From assembly GCF_030866785.1 (NCBI RefSeq), contig NZ_CP133018.1:3906001-3970000 (forward strand): 64,000 nucleotides of DNA. The letters run 5' to 3'. The stretch's first letter is position 1; each line of letters begins with the position of its first letter. Source of the DNA: Agromyces protaetiae (GTDB lineage Bacteria > Actinomycetota > Actinomycetes > Actinomycetales > Microbacteriaceae). The notes beneath the pieces are model-generated. The model was not told the DNA's origin and did not search any database. It saw nothing but the letters and a program-made list of their open reading frames with translations. Shown piece after piece: positions 8,767 to 17,688 of this stretch. A program made the translations under genes and the position numbers.

Positions 8767-9972
8767 GTGTCACACGGCAAGGTACTCATCGTCGGCGGCG
8801 GCATCGGGGGCTCGACCCTCGCCTACGCCCTGACCCGGCTCGGCATGCGCCCGATCGTCGCCGAGGCGCGATCCGCGCTCGAAGACACGGGCGGCGCATT
8901 CCTCACCCTCGCGCCGAACGGCGTGAACGCGCTCGGCGATCTCGGGCTCGGCGACGTGCCGGCCGCAGCCGGGGGCTTTCCGGTTTCCGGCCTGGATTTC
9001 TTCAACGCCCGGGGGCGGCGGATCGCGGAGGTCCCCGGCGAACACGACGAGCAGGAGTACGGTGCCCGGGGCGTCGTGTTGCGTCGCGCCCGCCTGCACG
9101 ACACGCTCGCCGAGCGAGCCAGAGCCGCCGGCGCCGAGTACATCCACGAGGCCAAGCTGATCGACCTGCGGCCGTCGGCGCTCGGACGGCGAGCCGTGTT
9201 CGCCGACGGTCGCACCATCGATGCGGACGTGGTGATCGGCGCGGACGGCATCTGGTCGACGGTGCGCCGGCTGACCTGGCCGGATGCCCCGAGCCCTCGA
9301 TACACGGGCATCGTCGACTGCGGCGGCTGGGCCCAGGTCGACCTCCCCGACACCGCGCGCCAGCAGATGTTCTTCGGCCGCCGCGCATTCTTCGGCTACG
9401 TCGTCAAGGGCGGCACCGCGTACTGGTTCACCAATGTCGCCCGCGCCGACGAGCCCGCCCGCGACGAGCTCGACCACCTCGATCGGAACGCATGGATGAC
9501 CCGCATCCGCGCCCTGCACGCCGACGATCCGGCGCCCGTGCGCACCGTCCTCGACACGGCCGACGCCGCACTCGGCGCCTGGGCGGTCTATGACATGCCC
9601 GCCCTCGACAGCTGGCACACCGACCACGTGTGCCTCGTCGGGGACGCTGCGCACGCGGTGAGTCCGTCGAGCGGCCAGGGCGCGAGCCTCGCGATCGAGG
9701 ACGCGGTCGTGCTCGCCGACCACCTCCGAGACGCCCCCGACGCCACGACCGCGTTCCGCGCCTACTCCCGGGACCGCAAGGATCGCGCGGAGCGCATCGT
9801 GCGGTTCGGCCGGCAGATCGGCGCCCGCAAAGCGTCTTCGGCGGCCGGGAGCATCTTCCGGGACGCGACGCTCGGACTCTTCCTCCGGATGGGCGCCCGC
9901 GCGACGAAGGACCAGTACGCCTACCGCGCACCGCGCCGCGCGGGCCGGATCGACCGCATGGATCACGCGTGA
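8767..9972 (+). CDS. FAD-dependent monooxygenase (PHBH/TetX-like)
   Basis: Single-component flavin monooxygenase, 401 residues. VLIVGGGIGGSTLAYAL is the N-terminal FAD dinucleotide fold. DVVIGADGIWSTVR is the DG motif and CLVGDAAHAVSPSSGQGAS the GD motif of group A hydroxylases. It would hydroxylate an aromatic or polycyclic compound with NAD(P)H and O2. I chose the GTG at 8767 because TTGGAGG lies 6 bases upstream; the longer open frame from 8719 would run through the operator. Its stop overlaps the multicopper oxidase start (GTGA). Substrate is unknown; inactivation of an antibiotic-like aromatic is an alternative to catabolism. Confidence 0.85.
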   Translation: MSHGKVLIVGGGIGGSTLAYALTRLGMRPIVAEARSALEDTGGAFLTLAPNGVNALGDLGLGDVPAAAGGFPVSGLDFFNARGRRIAEVPGEHDEQEYGARGVVLRRARLHDTLAERARAAGAEYIHEAKLIDLRPSALGRRAVFADGRTIDADVVIGADGIWSTVRRLTWPDAPSPRYTGIVDCGGWAQVDLPDTARQQMFFGRRAFFGYVVKGGTAYWFTNVARADEPARDELDHLDRNAWMTRIRALHADDPAPVRTVLDTADAALGAWAVYDMPALDSWHTDHVCLVGDAAHAVSPSSGQGASLAIEDAVVLADHLRDAPDATTAFRAYSRDRKDRAERIVRFGRQIGARKASSAAGSIFRDATLGLFLRMGARATKDQYAYRAPRRAGRIDRMDHA

Positions 9973-11483
9973 CGCCGCGCCGCGGCGAGCTCACCCGACG
10001 CGGATTCCTCGCCGGTGCGACCGGAGCGGCGGCGGTGCTGGCCCTCGCGGGGTGCGGGCCGTTCGGGTTCCGCGCACCGGTGAACACCGTCGGTCGCGTC
10101 GACTTCCGGAACCCGCTCCACATCCCACCGCTCGCCGAGTCGGTGCAGGACGGCGGGGCGCGCGTGTTCGACCTGGTCGCGCAGGCCGGGCGATCCGCCA
10201 TCGTGCCGAGCGGCACCGCGGAGACCTGGGGCATCAACGGTCCGCTGCTCGGGCCCACCCTCCGCGCGCACCGCGGCGAACAGGTCCGCATCCGATTCCG
10301 CAACGACCTCCCGGTGCCGACGACGCTGCACTGGCACGGCATGCACCTCCCGGCCGTGGCCGACGGCGGACCGCACCAGATGGTCGCCCCGGGCGAGACC
10401 TGGGAGCCCGGATGGAAGGTCGCGCAGCCGGCGGCGTCGCTCTGGTACCACCCGCATCCGCACGGTGAGACCGAGATCCACGTCTACCGGGGTATGGCCG
10501 GCCTGTTCATCCTCGACGATGACGACGAAGCAGCGCTTCCGCTCCCGCGCACGTACGGGGTCGACGACATCCCGCTCATCGTCCAGGACAAGACCTTCGA
10601 CGCGAGCGGCGGGCTCATCGAGACCGGCCGGGGCAACATCGGCATGCTCGGCGACACGATCCTCGTCAACGGGACGCTCGCACCCGTCCTCGACCTCACC
10701 GCCGAACGGACCAGGCTCCGGATCCTCAACGGGTCGACGGCACGCAGCTACGCGTTCGGCTTCTCCGACGACCGCGGCTTCCACCTCATCGCCACCGACG
10801 GCGGCCTCCTTCGCGAACCGGTCCCGGTGCGCCGCGTCACGCTCACCCCCGGCGAACGCGCCGAGATCGTCCTCGCGGCGACCGGCGGGGAATCCATCAC
10901 GCTCCGCTCGTTCCCGCAGGATCTCGGTCTCTCAGGCGGTGCCGCCGACATGGCCGGCGCGAACGACGAGCTCGACCTCCTCCTGCTGCGGGCTGCGGCG
11001 ACCCTGACCCCCTCGGCACAGCTCCCGGCGCACCTCGCCGAGATCGCCCCGCTGACCCCGCCGCACGAGCTGGACTGGCGGAAGTTCGACCTCCGCGGCG
11101 TGCAGATCAACGGCAAGACCATGGACATGGCGCGCATCGACACGGTCGTCGAGCTCGACACGACCGAGGTCTGGGAGGTGCGGAACAGCGACGGCCAGCC
11201 GCACAACTTCCACGTGCACGACGTCCAGTTCCAGATCCTCGACCTCGACGACGCAGCTCCCCCACCCGAGCTCTCCGGCTGGAAGGACACGGTCTACCTG
11301 CCCCCGGGCCGGCGCGTGCGCCTCATCATGCGATTCACCGACTACGCCGACCCCGCCGTGCCGTACATGTACCACTGCCACCTGCTCTGGCACGAGGATC
11401 TCGGCATGATGGGTCAGTTCGTCGTCGTCGAGCCGGGGCAGGCGCCGGTCGCTCCCGGCCCGGAGACCGGCCACGCCCACTGA
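9969..11483 (+). CDS. Multicopper oxidase, Tat-exported lipoprotein
   Basis: Copper oxidase of 504 residues with three cupredoxin domains. All four copper-ligand blocks are present: HWHGMHLP, WYHPHPHGE, HNFHVHD, and the C-terminal HCHLLWHEDLGMM, which supplies the type 1 His-Cys-His-Met set. The N-terminus has a twin-arginine signal (LTRRGFLAGA), a hydrophobic stretch and LALAGCG, so it is probably exported folded and lipidated. Start GTG 9969 overlaps the monooxygenase stop by 4 bases; an upstream in-frame extension would run through the monooxygenase and was rejected. Likely roles are oxidation of phenolics or Cu(I). Coupling to a flavin hydroxylase suggests action on a hydroxylated product. 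Confidence 0.9.
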   Translation: MTPRRGELTRRGFLAGATGAAAVLALAGCGPFGFRAPVNTVGRVDFRNPLHIPPLAESVQDGGARVFDLVAQAGRSAIVPSGTAETWGINGPLLGPTLRAHRGEQVRIRFRNDLPVPTTLHWHGMHLPAVADGGPHQMVAPGETWEPGWKVAQPAASLWYHPHPHGETEIHVYRGMAGLFILDDDDEAALPLPRTYGVDDIPLIVQDKTFDASGGLIETGRGNIGMLGDTILVNGTLAPVLDLTAERTRLRILNGSTARSYAFGFSDDRGFHLIATDGGLLREPVPVRRVTLTPGERAEIVLAATGGESITLRSFPQDLGLSGGAADMAGANDELDLLLLRAAATLTPSAQLPAHLAEIAPLTPPHELDWRKFDLRGVQINGKTMDMARIDTVVELDTTEVWEVRNSDGQPHNFHVHDVQFQILDLDDAAPPPELSGWKDTVYLPPGRRVRLIMRFTDYADPAVPYMYHCHLLWHEDLGMMGQFVVVEPGQAPVAPGPETGHAH

Positions 11484-11510
11484 ACCGCCGGCGCCCGCGA
11501 CTGTGACAGT

Positions 11511-11518
11511 GTGTATAC
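11511..11518. promoter_or_regulatory. Candidate GntR operator half-copy (GTGTATAC)
   Basis: The palindromic core GTGTATAC lies 25 bases before the TTG start of the first GntR gene. The same core occurs as the perfect repeat GTGTATACAC at 23735-23744 in the divergent promoter of the amine locus. The sharing suggests both sites are read by one or both of the related GntR regulators (11543-12238 and 17685-18392). Confidence 0.45.
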
Positions 11519-11542
11519 CCTTGCCGTGGAGGAAGGCGAATC

Positions 11543-12238
11543 TTGAGTGCGTCCACACCGATCATCACTGCGCCGCCTCAGCGACCGGGTGACTCGTCGT
11601 CGTCGTACGCCGCGAGCGCGATCCGCGCAGCGATCCTCGACGGGGTGCTCGAACCCGGGTCGGTGATCCCTCAGGGCGCATTGGCGGAGCAGCTCGGCAT
11701 GAGCCGCATCCCGGTCCGTGACGCGCTGCGCCAGCTCGAGACGGAAGGCCTCGTGAGCATCCCGGCGAACAAGGCCGCCAGGGTGTCGCGCCTCGACCTC
11801 GACGAGTTCGTGGAGATCTACGACCTCCGTGAGATGGTCGAGCCCTACGCGGTCGCGCAGAGCGCGGCTCGGCTCACGCGTCAGGAACTCGAGCGCGTCG
11901 CGACGCTCGCCGCCATGTTCGATGCCAGCACGCATTCCACCGACGAACTGCTGCGAGTCGACCGGGAGTTCCACATGCTCACCATGTCGGCCGCTCCGGG
12001 TCAGCGTGTGCGTCGGCTGATCGACGAGCTCCAGAACGCCTCACAGCGCTTCCGGCGCGCCTACCACCTGATGGCGCGTGACGACGCGCTCGGCCCGGTC
12101 AGCCACGACCATCACGCGCTCGTGAGCGCGCTGACCGCTCGCGACGCCGACGCGTCACGGGAGATCGCGCTGCGGCACATCCGGCGGACGCGAGGTCTGC
12201 TCGAGCCGATCCTGCACCAGGAGCTCGGGCACCCCTGA
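11543..12238 (+). CDS. GntR-family (FCD) regulator, copy A
   Basis: 231-residue regulator. The winged helix includes EQLGMSRIPVRDALRQLE, and the FCD domain begins at EFVEIYDLREMVEPYA with the ligand/metal segment DREFHMLTMSAAPG. The TTG start at 11543 is supported by GGAGGAAGG six bases upstream. It is strikingly like the GntR at 17685-18392, sharing long blocks such as FVE(I/V)YDLREMVEPYAV and DREFHMLTMSAAPG. They look like paralogues bracketing the leftward operon, whose 3' end is 22 bases away. Its own promoter contains the shared GTGTATAC core. The likely ligand is a carboxylate made by the neighbouring operon. Confidence 0.87.
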   Translation: MSASTPIITAPPQRPGDSSSSYAASAIRAAILDGVLEPGSVIPQGALAEQLGMSRIPVRDALRQLETEGLVSIPANKAARVSRLDLDEFVEIYDLREMVEPYAVAQSAARLTRQELERVATLAAMFDASTHSTDELLRVDREFHMLTMSAAPGQRVRRLIDELQNASQRFRRAYHLMARDDALGPVSHDHHALVSALTARDADASREIALRHIRRTRGLLEPILHQELGHP

Positions 12239-12259
12239 TCCGCCGCCGCGGGCGCCCCC

Positions 12260-13426
12260 TCACCTGCGGAAGAGCGACGGCACCGAGTGCGCGAGGATCT
12301 CCGGCTCGGTCAACCCCTCCGGCGGATGGATCACCTGCGTGTTGATCCGCGTCTTGATCGTCTTCGCGGCCTCACCCGTGTGCGCCACCTCGCGATCCCA
12401 GCCGCGGGTGAACACTGCGCCGCTGTCCCCGAGGTCGAGGCAGGTCACGTACGTGGGCTGCCCGTATCGCAGCAGGGGCCGTCCGAGCAGGGATCGCGCC
12501 GCGTTCTCGCCGGCGAATCGTCCGAGCTGCAACGCGTGCTGGCATGACTGCATCACCAGGTGGTCGTCGATGCCGTACGCGTGCGCGGCGTCGCCGGCGA
12601 CGAACAGGCCGGGCACGCCGATCGCCTCGAGATGCTGGTCGACCGGGATCCGCCCCAGATCGTCGCGATCGACGGGCAGCACCGAGGTGAAGCCGGCCGC
12701 TCGGGTTCCCGTGGCCAGCACGGTCAGATCGGAGCGCAGCTCGAGGTCGGCGCCCAGCTGCACCGAGGACTCGTCGATGCGGGTGACCCGAAGACCGAGC
12801 CGCACCTCCACCCCGGCGGCAGCGAGCGCATCTGCGATCACCGGACGCGGACGCTCGCCGAGACCCGCCCCGACCTCGCGACCAGGGTCGATCATCGTGA
12901 CCCGCAGGTCGCGGGATGCGCCCGCGCGGATCGCGTCGACCCGCTCGCGCAGCTCGAGTGCCAGCTCGATGCCGGTGAAGCCGCCGCCGACGACGGTCAC
13001 CGACGTCTCGCCGCCGCGGTGCACGGCCCGGCGCAGTGCGGCGTCGAACTCGACCGCCTCGGCGAGCGAGTCGATCGAGTACGCGTGCTCGACGCCGGCG
13101 ATCGCCGGTGTCGCCATGACGCTGCCCGTTGCGACGACGAGGCGCTGGAACGCCAACGGGCCGACGGATGTCTCGACGATGCGCCGTTCGAGATCGGCTC
13201 CGGAGGCCTCTGCAGGCACGAACCGCACCCCGACCTCGTCGAGGATCGGGCGGAGGTCGACCCGCAGACGCTCCGGGTTGCTCTGGTAGAGCCGCGGCCG
13301 CAGCTCCAGGAACGGCGAACGCGACACGAGCGCGACGGACATGCGGCGGCCGCCGACCCTTCGCGCCGAGACCGCGGACCAGAACCCGCCGAACCCTCCT
13401 CCGATGATGACGATGTCTGCGGTCAT
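12260..13426 (-). CDS. NAD(P)/FAD-dependent oxidoreductase (NDH-2-like)
   Basis: Pyridine nucleotide-disulfide-family flavoprotein, 388 residues. The N-terminal FAD motif is DIVIIGGGFGGFWSA. The internal NAD(P) motif is VTVVGGGFTGIELALELRE, and GLFVAGDAAHAYG is the second FAD-binding block. This arrangement is like type II NADH dehydrogenases and related quinone reductases; no redox-active CxxC is seen. It is the last gene of the 11-gene leftward operon and overlaps the M20 hydrolase by 4 bases. It may pass electrons from the pathway to quinone, or reduce a pathway-specific acceptor. A membrane-binding C-terminal helix is not obvious. Confidence 0.82.
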   Translation of the reverse strand: MTADIVIIGGGFGGFWSAVSARRVGGRRMSVALVSRSPFLELRPRLYQSNPERLRVDLRPILDEVGVRFVPAEASGADLERRIVETSVGPLAFQRLVVATGSVMATPAIAGVEHAYSIDSLAEAVEFDAALRRAVHRGGETSVTVVGGGFTGIELALELRERVDAIRAGASRDLRVTMIDPGREVGAGLGERPRPVIADALAAAGVEVRLGLRVTRIDESSVQLGADLELRSDLTVLATGTRAAGFTSVLPVDRDDLGRIPVDQHLEAIGVPGLFVAGDAAHAYGIDDHLVMQSCQHALQLGRFAGENAARSLLGRPLLRYGQPTYVTCLDLGDSGAVFTRGWDREVAHTGEAAKTIKTRINTQVIHPPEGLTEPEILAHSVPSLFRR

Positions 13427-14598
13427 GAGCGCGGTTCCTTTCCGATCGAGGCGATGGCAGTGGCGAGGATCTCCGACGCCCGCTCGACCTCGGAGATCAG
13501 GATGCGCTCGTCCGGCCCGTGGGCGAGCTCGAGCTCACCCGGGCCGAACAGCACCGTGTCGACCCCGCTGACGCCGTAGTAGCCGGCATCCGATCCGGCG
13601 GTGAGCACGAGCGTGGGCAAGTCCTGGAAGGCGGCGACGAGCGGCGACGCGGGCGACGTCCACCAGCCGCTGAGCGCATGCAGCACGCGCACGTCCGAAG
13701 CGACCGGCGAGCCGTGCTCGCGGTCGACGCGAGCGACGAGCTCGACGAGCGCAGCACGTTCGGCATCGATGTCGGCGTCGATCGAGAGCCCGATCCGGCC
13801 CGACATCCTCGCAAGCGCCGGCACCGCCATCGGATAGTCGCCGGCCTGCACGGCGCCGACGACGAACGGGAGCGGGTCGGGCACGGCGGCGAACCCTTCG
13901 ACCGCGAACGCGGCACGTCGTGCCTCCTCGCGCTCCGACAGCGCGCCGCGGATCGCGAGCAGGTGCGCGAGGGCGTCGCGACCTTCCCACGGCTTCGAGG
14001 AGTGCGCGGTGACTCCGTGCGCCGTGATCTCGAACGCGAGCACCCCGGTGCTCGCGGTCACGAGCTCGTTGCCGCTCGGCTCGAGGACGATCGCCATCGC
14101 CGGCCGTTCGCCCGACCGGAGGGCGGTGCGGGTGCCGACGCCGTCCCCCTCTTCACCGACGACGAGGTGCAGTTCGAGATCGACCGCCAGCTCCGCCGAC
14201 GACCGGGTGAGCACGTCTGCCGCGAGCAGCGCCGACACGATGGGACCTTTCGTGTCGACGGCGCCGCGCCCGTGGACGTATCCGTGCTCGACCCGGCCGT
14301 CGAACGGCTCCCCGCTCCACGCGTCGGCATCGCCGACCGGCACCACGTCGAGGTGCCCGTTGATCACGAGAAGCGGCCGGCCCGCGCGTGCGAACGGTCG
14401 CGCGAGCAGATTCCACCGCGCTCGGGCACCGGGCTCGTCTGGCACCGGCTGGGTCTCGGTGTGCCAGCCGCGCGCCTCGCACCAGGCCCGCAGGTACGAC
14501 GCGTACCCGGCCTCGTCACCGCTGATGCTGGAGCAGCGGATCGATGCCGAGAGCAGGTCGGCGATCTCGGCCGTGCGGGTGCCACCGGCGGCGATCAT
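13423..14598 (-). CDS. M20-family metallohydrolase (ArgE/DapE-like)
   Basis: 391-residue zinc amidohydrolase. NGHLDVVPVGD supplies the first zinc His and catalytic Asp, HGRGAVDTKGP the bridging Asp, and VVGEEGDGVGT the catalytic Glu pair; a dimerisation domain lies in the middle. M20 enzymes of this branch remove N-acyl groups or cleave small amides of amino acids (acetylornithine, succinyl-DAP, dipeptides). ATG 14598 overlaps the preceding PLP decarboxylase stop in ATGA, and its own stop overlaps the next gene in the same way. In this operon it could deacylate or cleave an N-substituted amino acid made or imported upstream. Exact substrate unknown. Confidence 0.85.
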   Translation of the reverse strand: MIAAGGTRTAEIADLLSASIRCSSISGDEAGYASYLRAWCEARGWHTETQPVPDEPGARARWNLLARPFARAGRPLLVINGHLDVVPVGDADAWSGEPFDGRVEHGYVHGRGAVDTKGPIVSALLAADVLTRSSAELAVDLELHLVVGEEGDGVGTRTALRSGERPAMAIVLEPSGNELVTASTGVLAFEITAHGVTAHSSKPWEGRDALAHLLAIRGALSEREEARRAAFAVEGFAAVPDPLPFVVGAVQAGDYPMAVPALARMSGRIGLSIDADIDAERAALVELVARVDREHGSPVASDVRVLHALSGWWTSPASPLVAAFQDLPTLVLTAGSDAGYYGVSGVDTVLFGPGELELAHGPDERILISEVERASEILATAIASIGKEPRS

Positions 14599-16031
14599 CG
14601 CGACGCCTCCTCGACCTCGCGCGCGAGGATGTCGGCGAGCTCCTCGCGCCGGCGCACGAGCCAGGCCTGATCGCCGTCGACCATGACGACCGCGGGCCTG
14701 GGGAACCCGTTGAACTGCGTCGAGGTCGTCTCGGCGTACGCGCCCTGGTTGAGGAGGGCGAGCAGGTCGCCGGGTTCGACGTCGGGCAGCGAGATGTCCT
14801 CGGCGATGGAGTCGTAGGCGCAGGTCGGTCCGACGATCTCGACGGGCGTCGAATGCGGCGTGGTCCCATCGGGCTTGCCGACGGCCACGACGGGGTAGCC
14901 GACGCGCGACGAGCCGCGCGTGGTGAACATCGTCATGGCCGAGTCGACGGTGACGAAGCGCCGCTTGGTCGGAAAGACGGACTCCTTGACGTCCTGCACG
15001 GTGGTGAGCAATACCCCCGCGTTGGCGACGTGGAAGCCGCCCGTCTCGTACTGGATGATCGGCCGCGGACCCTCCGTCCAGCCGTCATCGAGCCCGGCGG
15101 CGAGCGCGGCGGCGTAGGCCTCCGGGGTCGGCAGGGGGTGCAGTGCGACGTCGTGGCCGTCCCCGGGTGTGGAGATGACGACGTGCTCCCCTGAGCGAAG
15201 TCCGCCACCCACGTCCAGACGCTCGACGGGGTCGCCGCGCTGCGCGAGCAGCCCGGCGAACTCGGCCATCTCCCGGACGCACTCGCGCACGTGCACGAGC
15301 TGGTGGTCGGGGGTGTAGTTCGCGCGGTACCCCGGGAAGCCCGCGTGGTGCGACAGACCGCGGAACTCGAGCCACGGACTCGCCTGGATCGCGTCGATGA
15401 TCGCGATCGCCTCGCCGTTCGCGATGCTCGACCCGAACTTCGCCTCGGCCACGCGCAGCGTGCGCTCGTACGACGGATCGTGTTCGAGCAGCCGGCTGTA
15501 GGTCAGCTTGACCCGGACGACGCAGCTCACCCGGCGGCCGGCGCGTTCCGCGAGCTCGTCGAGCCGGTGCACCTCGGCCAGCGAGTCGACGTTGATCTGC
15601 CGCACGCCGGCGTCGACGGCGAGCGCGAGATACCCCGCCGACTTGCCGTTGCCGTTGAGGATCACGCGGTTCCCGGCGATCCCCGCCCGCAGGACCATCC
15701 GGAGCTCCCACTCCGACGAGCAGTCGAACAGGACGCCCTCGGCCGCGACCGTCCGCAGCACGCTCAGGTTGTTGTTGGCCTTCATCGAGTACGCGATCTC
15801 GACCGCGCCGAGGTGCGCGGCCGTGGCGTCGCGTAGCGTCTGCAGATTCGAGCGGATCTGCGTGCGCGAGACGACCCACGTGGGCGATCCGAACTGCTCG
15901 GCGATCCGGGCCGCCGACACGCCCTCGATGTGGGTCACGCCGTCGGGGCCCAGGGGGATGCTCGCCGGCACGACGTCCCGCAGGGCGGGCACCGCGGGAT
16001 GCGCGAGGGGGATGACACTACTTTCCGACAT
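14595..16031 (-). CDS. Fold-III PLP-dependent decarboxylase (LysA/ODC-like)
   Basis: 478-residue alanine-racemase-fold decarboxylase. Lys 84 in EIAYSMKANNN is the PLP Schiff-base lysine. VERLDVGGGLRSG is the glycine-rich phosphate loop, and GPTCAYDSIAED carries the Cys-Asp substrate/active-site pair across the dimer interface. The family decarboxylates basic or diamino acids (meso-DAP, ornithine, lysine, arginine). It overlaps the TPP enzyme upstream by 14 bases and the M20 hydrolase downstream by 4. Its placement outside any lysine operon, with a PotABCD-type importer, argues for a catabolic or dedicated biosynthetic role rather than housekeeping lysA. Confidence 0.86.
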   Translation of the reverse strand: MSESSVIPLAHPAVPALRDVVPASIPLGPDGVTHIEGVSAARIAEQFGSPTWVVSRTQIRSNLQTLRDATAAHLGAVEIAYSMKANNNLSVLRTVAAEGVLFDCSSEWELRMVLRAGIAGNRVILNGNGKSAGYLALAVDAGVRQINVDSLAEVHRLDELAERAGRRVSCVVRVKLTYSRLLEHDPSYERTLRVAEAKFGSSIANGEAIAIIDAIQASPWLEFRGLSHHAGFPGYRANYTPDHQLVHVRECVREMAEFAGLLAQRGDPVERLDVGGGLRSGEHVVISTPGDGHDVALHPLPTPEAYAAALAAGLDDGWTEGPRPIIQYETGGFHVANAGVLLTTVQDVKESVFPTKRRFVTVDSAMTMFTTRGSSRVGYPVVAVGKPDGTTPHSTPVEIVGPTCAYDSIAEDISLPDVEPGDLLALLNQGAYAETTSTQFNGFPRPAVVMVDGDQAWLVRRREELADILAREVEEASR

Positions 16032-17688
16032 GGCGTTCCTTTCTGAATGGCGGCAGCTCGCTGCCGGTCGTGACGATGTCGACGACGGACAGACCGGGTG
16101 CGCGCGACGCGCGCAGCGCCGGCAGCACGGCCTCGAGCGAATCGACCCGGTGGCCCTGCGCGCCCACCGCGCGGGCGAGCTCGTCGTGACGGACGTCGGC
16201 GAAGCCGAGCAGTCGCGCTTCGGTGCCGTTGAGCTCGTGCCACAGTCGCTGGTACGCGAACTCGGAGTTGTTCAGGATGACGCAGGTGATGTCGGCGCCG
16301 ACGCGCACGGCGGTCTCGAGCTCGGCCCAGCCGAAGCCGAACCCGCCGTCGCCGCAGACGACGAAGACCCGTCGGCCGCGGAACGCGCGTGCCGCCCCGA
16401 TCGCCGCCGGGAATCCGAACCCCAGGGTGCCCGCCCCGCGCCCGGCCGTCGTGCGCTCGAAATGCACGCCCTGCTGCAGGTAGCTGAGCGCCCAGATGCT
16501 GCTGTAGGCGGCGTCGCACACCAGGATGTCTCGCGGGGTCATCACCTCGCGCAACGCGCCGAACACCTGCGCCGGCGAGATCGCGCCGTCATGCCGCTCG
16601 TGCATGCGCTCGTCCTGGGCCGCGCGGACGGCGCGCCAGAGCTCGGCGATCTGCGCGATCCGGTCGTCCGCATCGCGCCGCTCCGCACCGGTGCGGGACG
16701 CGAGGTCGCGCAGCGCGTCGTGCAGGTCGCCGACCATGGCGACGTCGGAGCGTCGGTCGACCGCGAGCGCCGCGGCGTCCACGTCCAGACGGATCAGCGT
16801 CGTGGCCGACGGCAGCAGCCGGCCGCCGTCGGTCGTGGCCGGATCCAGCCCGGTGCCGAGCGCGAACACGACGTCGGCATCGCGGAGGATGCGGTTGGCC
16901 ACGGCCCCGCTGCCGTCCTCGCGATCGCTCATGAACCCGCAGACGCCCGCGAACAGCGGGTGCGTCTCGGGGAACGCGCCGCGCGCGAGCGCGGTGACGC
17001 AGACGGCGGCGCCGAACCGTTCGGCCGCGCGCACGGTGAGCTCCGGGTCGCTGTGCACCGCCGCGGATCCGAGGAGGAGCACGGGCCGTCGCGCGTGCCG
17101 CAGCATGTCGACGACGGACTCAGGCAAGGGCGCCCCGCGGTGTGTGGTTCTCGGCGGGACGGGCGTGCTCGCCGCAGCCGGCTGCGGCGCAGCGAGCACA
17201 TCGTTCGGGAGGTCGATCAGGACCGGGCCCATGCGGCCGGCCGTGGCGAGCGCGATGCCGCGCTCGATCGTCTGCTCGATGCGATCGGGGCGTTCGACGC
17301 GGGTCGCCCATGTGACGAGGTCGCGCGCCACACCCACCTGGTCCAGCTCCTGGAAGGCACCGAGACCCTTCGTCGTCGTCTCGGTTCCGCTCACCAGCGC
17401 GATCACCGGCGAGCTCGCCTCGCGGGCCTCGTACAGCGCGGTCAGCAGGTTGAGGAACCCCGGACCATGGATGCCGGTGGCCACGGTCGGTCGCCCGGTC
17501 AACCGCGCGACCGCGTCCGCGGCGAATCCGGCCGACCGCTCGTCGCGCGTGACGGTGACCGTGAACGTGTCGTGGTCCAACGCGGAGAAGACCCACTCCG
17601 GCGAATCCTGCCCGAAGATGTGGGTGATGCCGTGGCGGGAGAGCACATCGGCGACCAGATGGCCGCCGTGGCGAGGTGCGGGATTCAC
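16018..17688 (-). CDS. Thiamine-diphosphate-dependent enzyme (acetolactate synthase-like)
   Basis: 556-residue ThDP enzyme with the usual three domains. The Pyr domain has catalytic Glu 50 in TVTRDERSAGFAADA. A central domain follows. The PP domain has the ThDP/Mg motif GDGGFGFGWAELET running to ILNNSEF. The family includes acetolactate synthase, benzoylformate, sulfopyruvate and oxalyl-CoA decarboxylases, and carboligases. I cannot assign a substrate; FGQDSPEWVF replaces the standard FGxPG near the N-terminus, suggesting a specialised branch. GTG 17688 overlaps the GntR stop (GTGA). Its adjacency to a PLP decarboxylase implies sequential work on an amino acid/2-keto acid skeleton. Confidence 0.85.
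   Translation of the reverse strand: MNPAPRHGGHLVADVLSRHGITHIFGQDSPEWVFSALDHDTFTVTVTRDERSAGFAADAVARLTGRPTVATGIHGPGFLNLLTALYEAREASSPVIALVSGTETTTKGLGAFQELDQVGVARDLVTWATRVERPDRIEQTIERGIALATAGRMGPVLIDLPNDVLAAPQPAAASTPVPPRTTHRGAPLPESVVDMLRHARRPVLLLGSAAVHSDPELTVRAAERFGAAVCVTALARGAFPETHPLFAGVCGFMSDREDGSGAVANRILRDADVVFALGTGLDPATTDGGRLLPSATTLIRLDVDAAALAVDRRSDVAMVGDLHDALRDLASRTGAERRDADDRIAQIAELWRAVRAAQDERMHERHDGAISPAQVFGALREVMTPRDILVCDAAYSSIWALSYLQQGVHFERTTAGRGAGTLGFGFPAAIGAARAFRGRRVFVVCGDGGFGFGWAELETAVRVGADITCVILNNSEFAYQRLWHELNGTEARLLGFADVRHDELARAVGAQGHRVDSLEAVLPALRASRAPGLSVVDIVTTGSELPPFRKERHVGK

Noticed and set aside
12239..12259. GC-rich stretch between convergent GntR copy A and the flavoprotein as a terminator
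   Set aside because: Only a short, imperfect GGGCGCCCC complementarity is present, with no T-run. Too weak to call.
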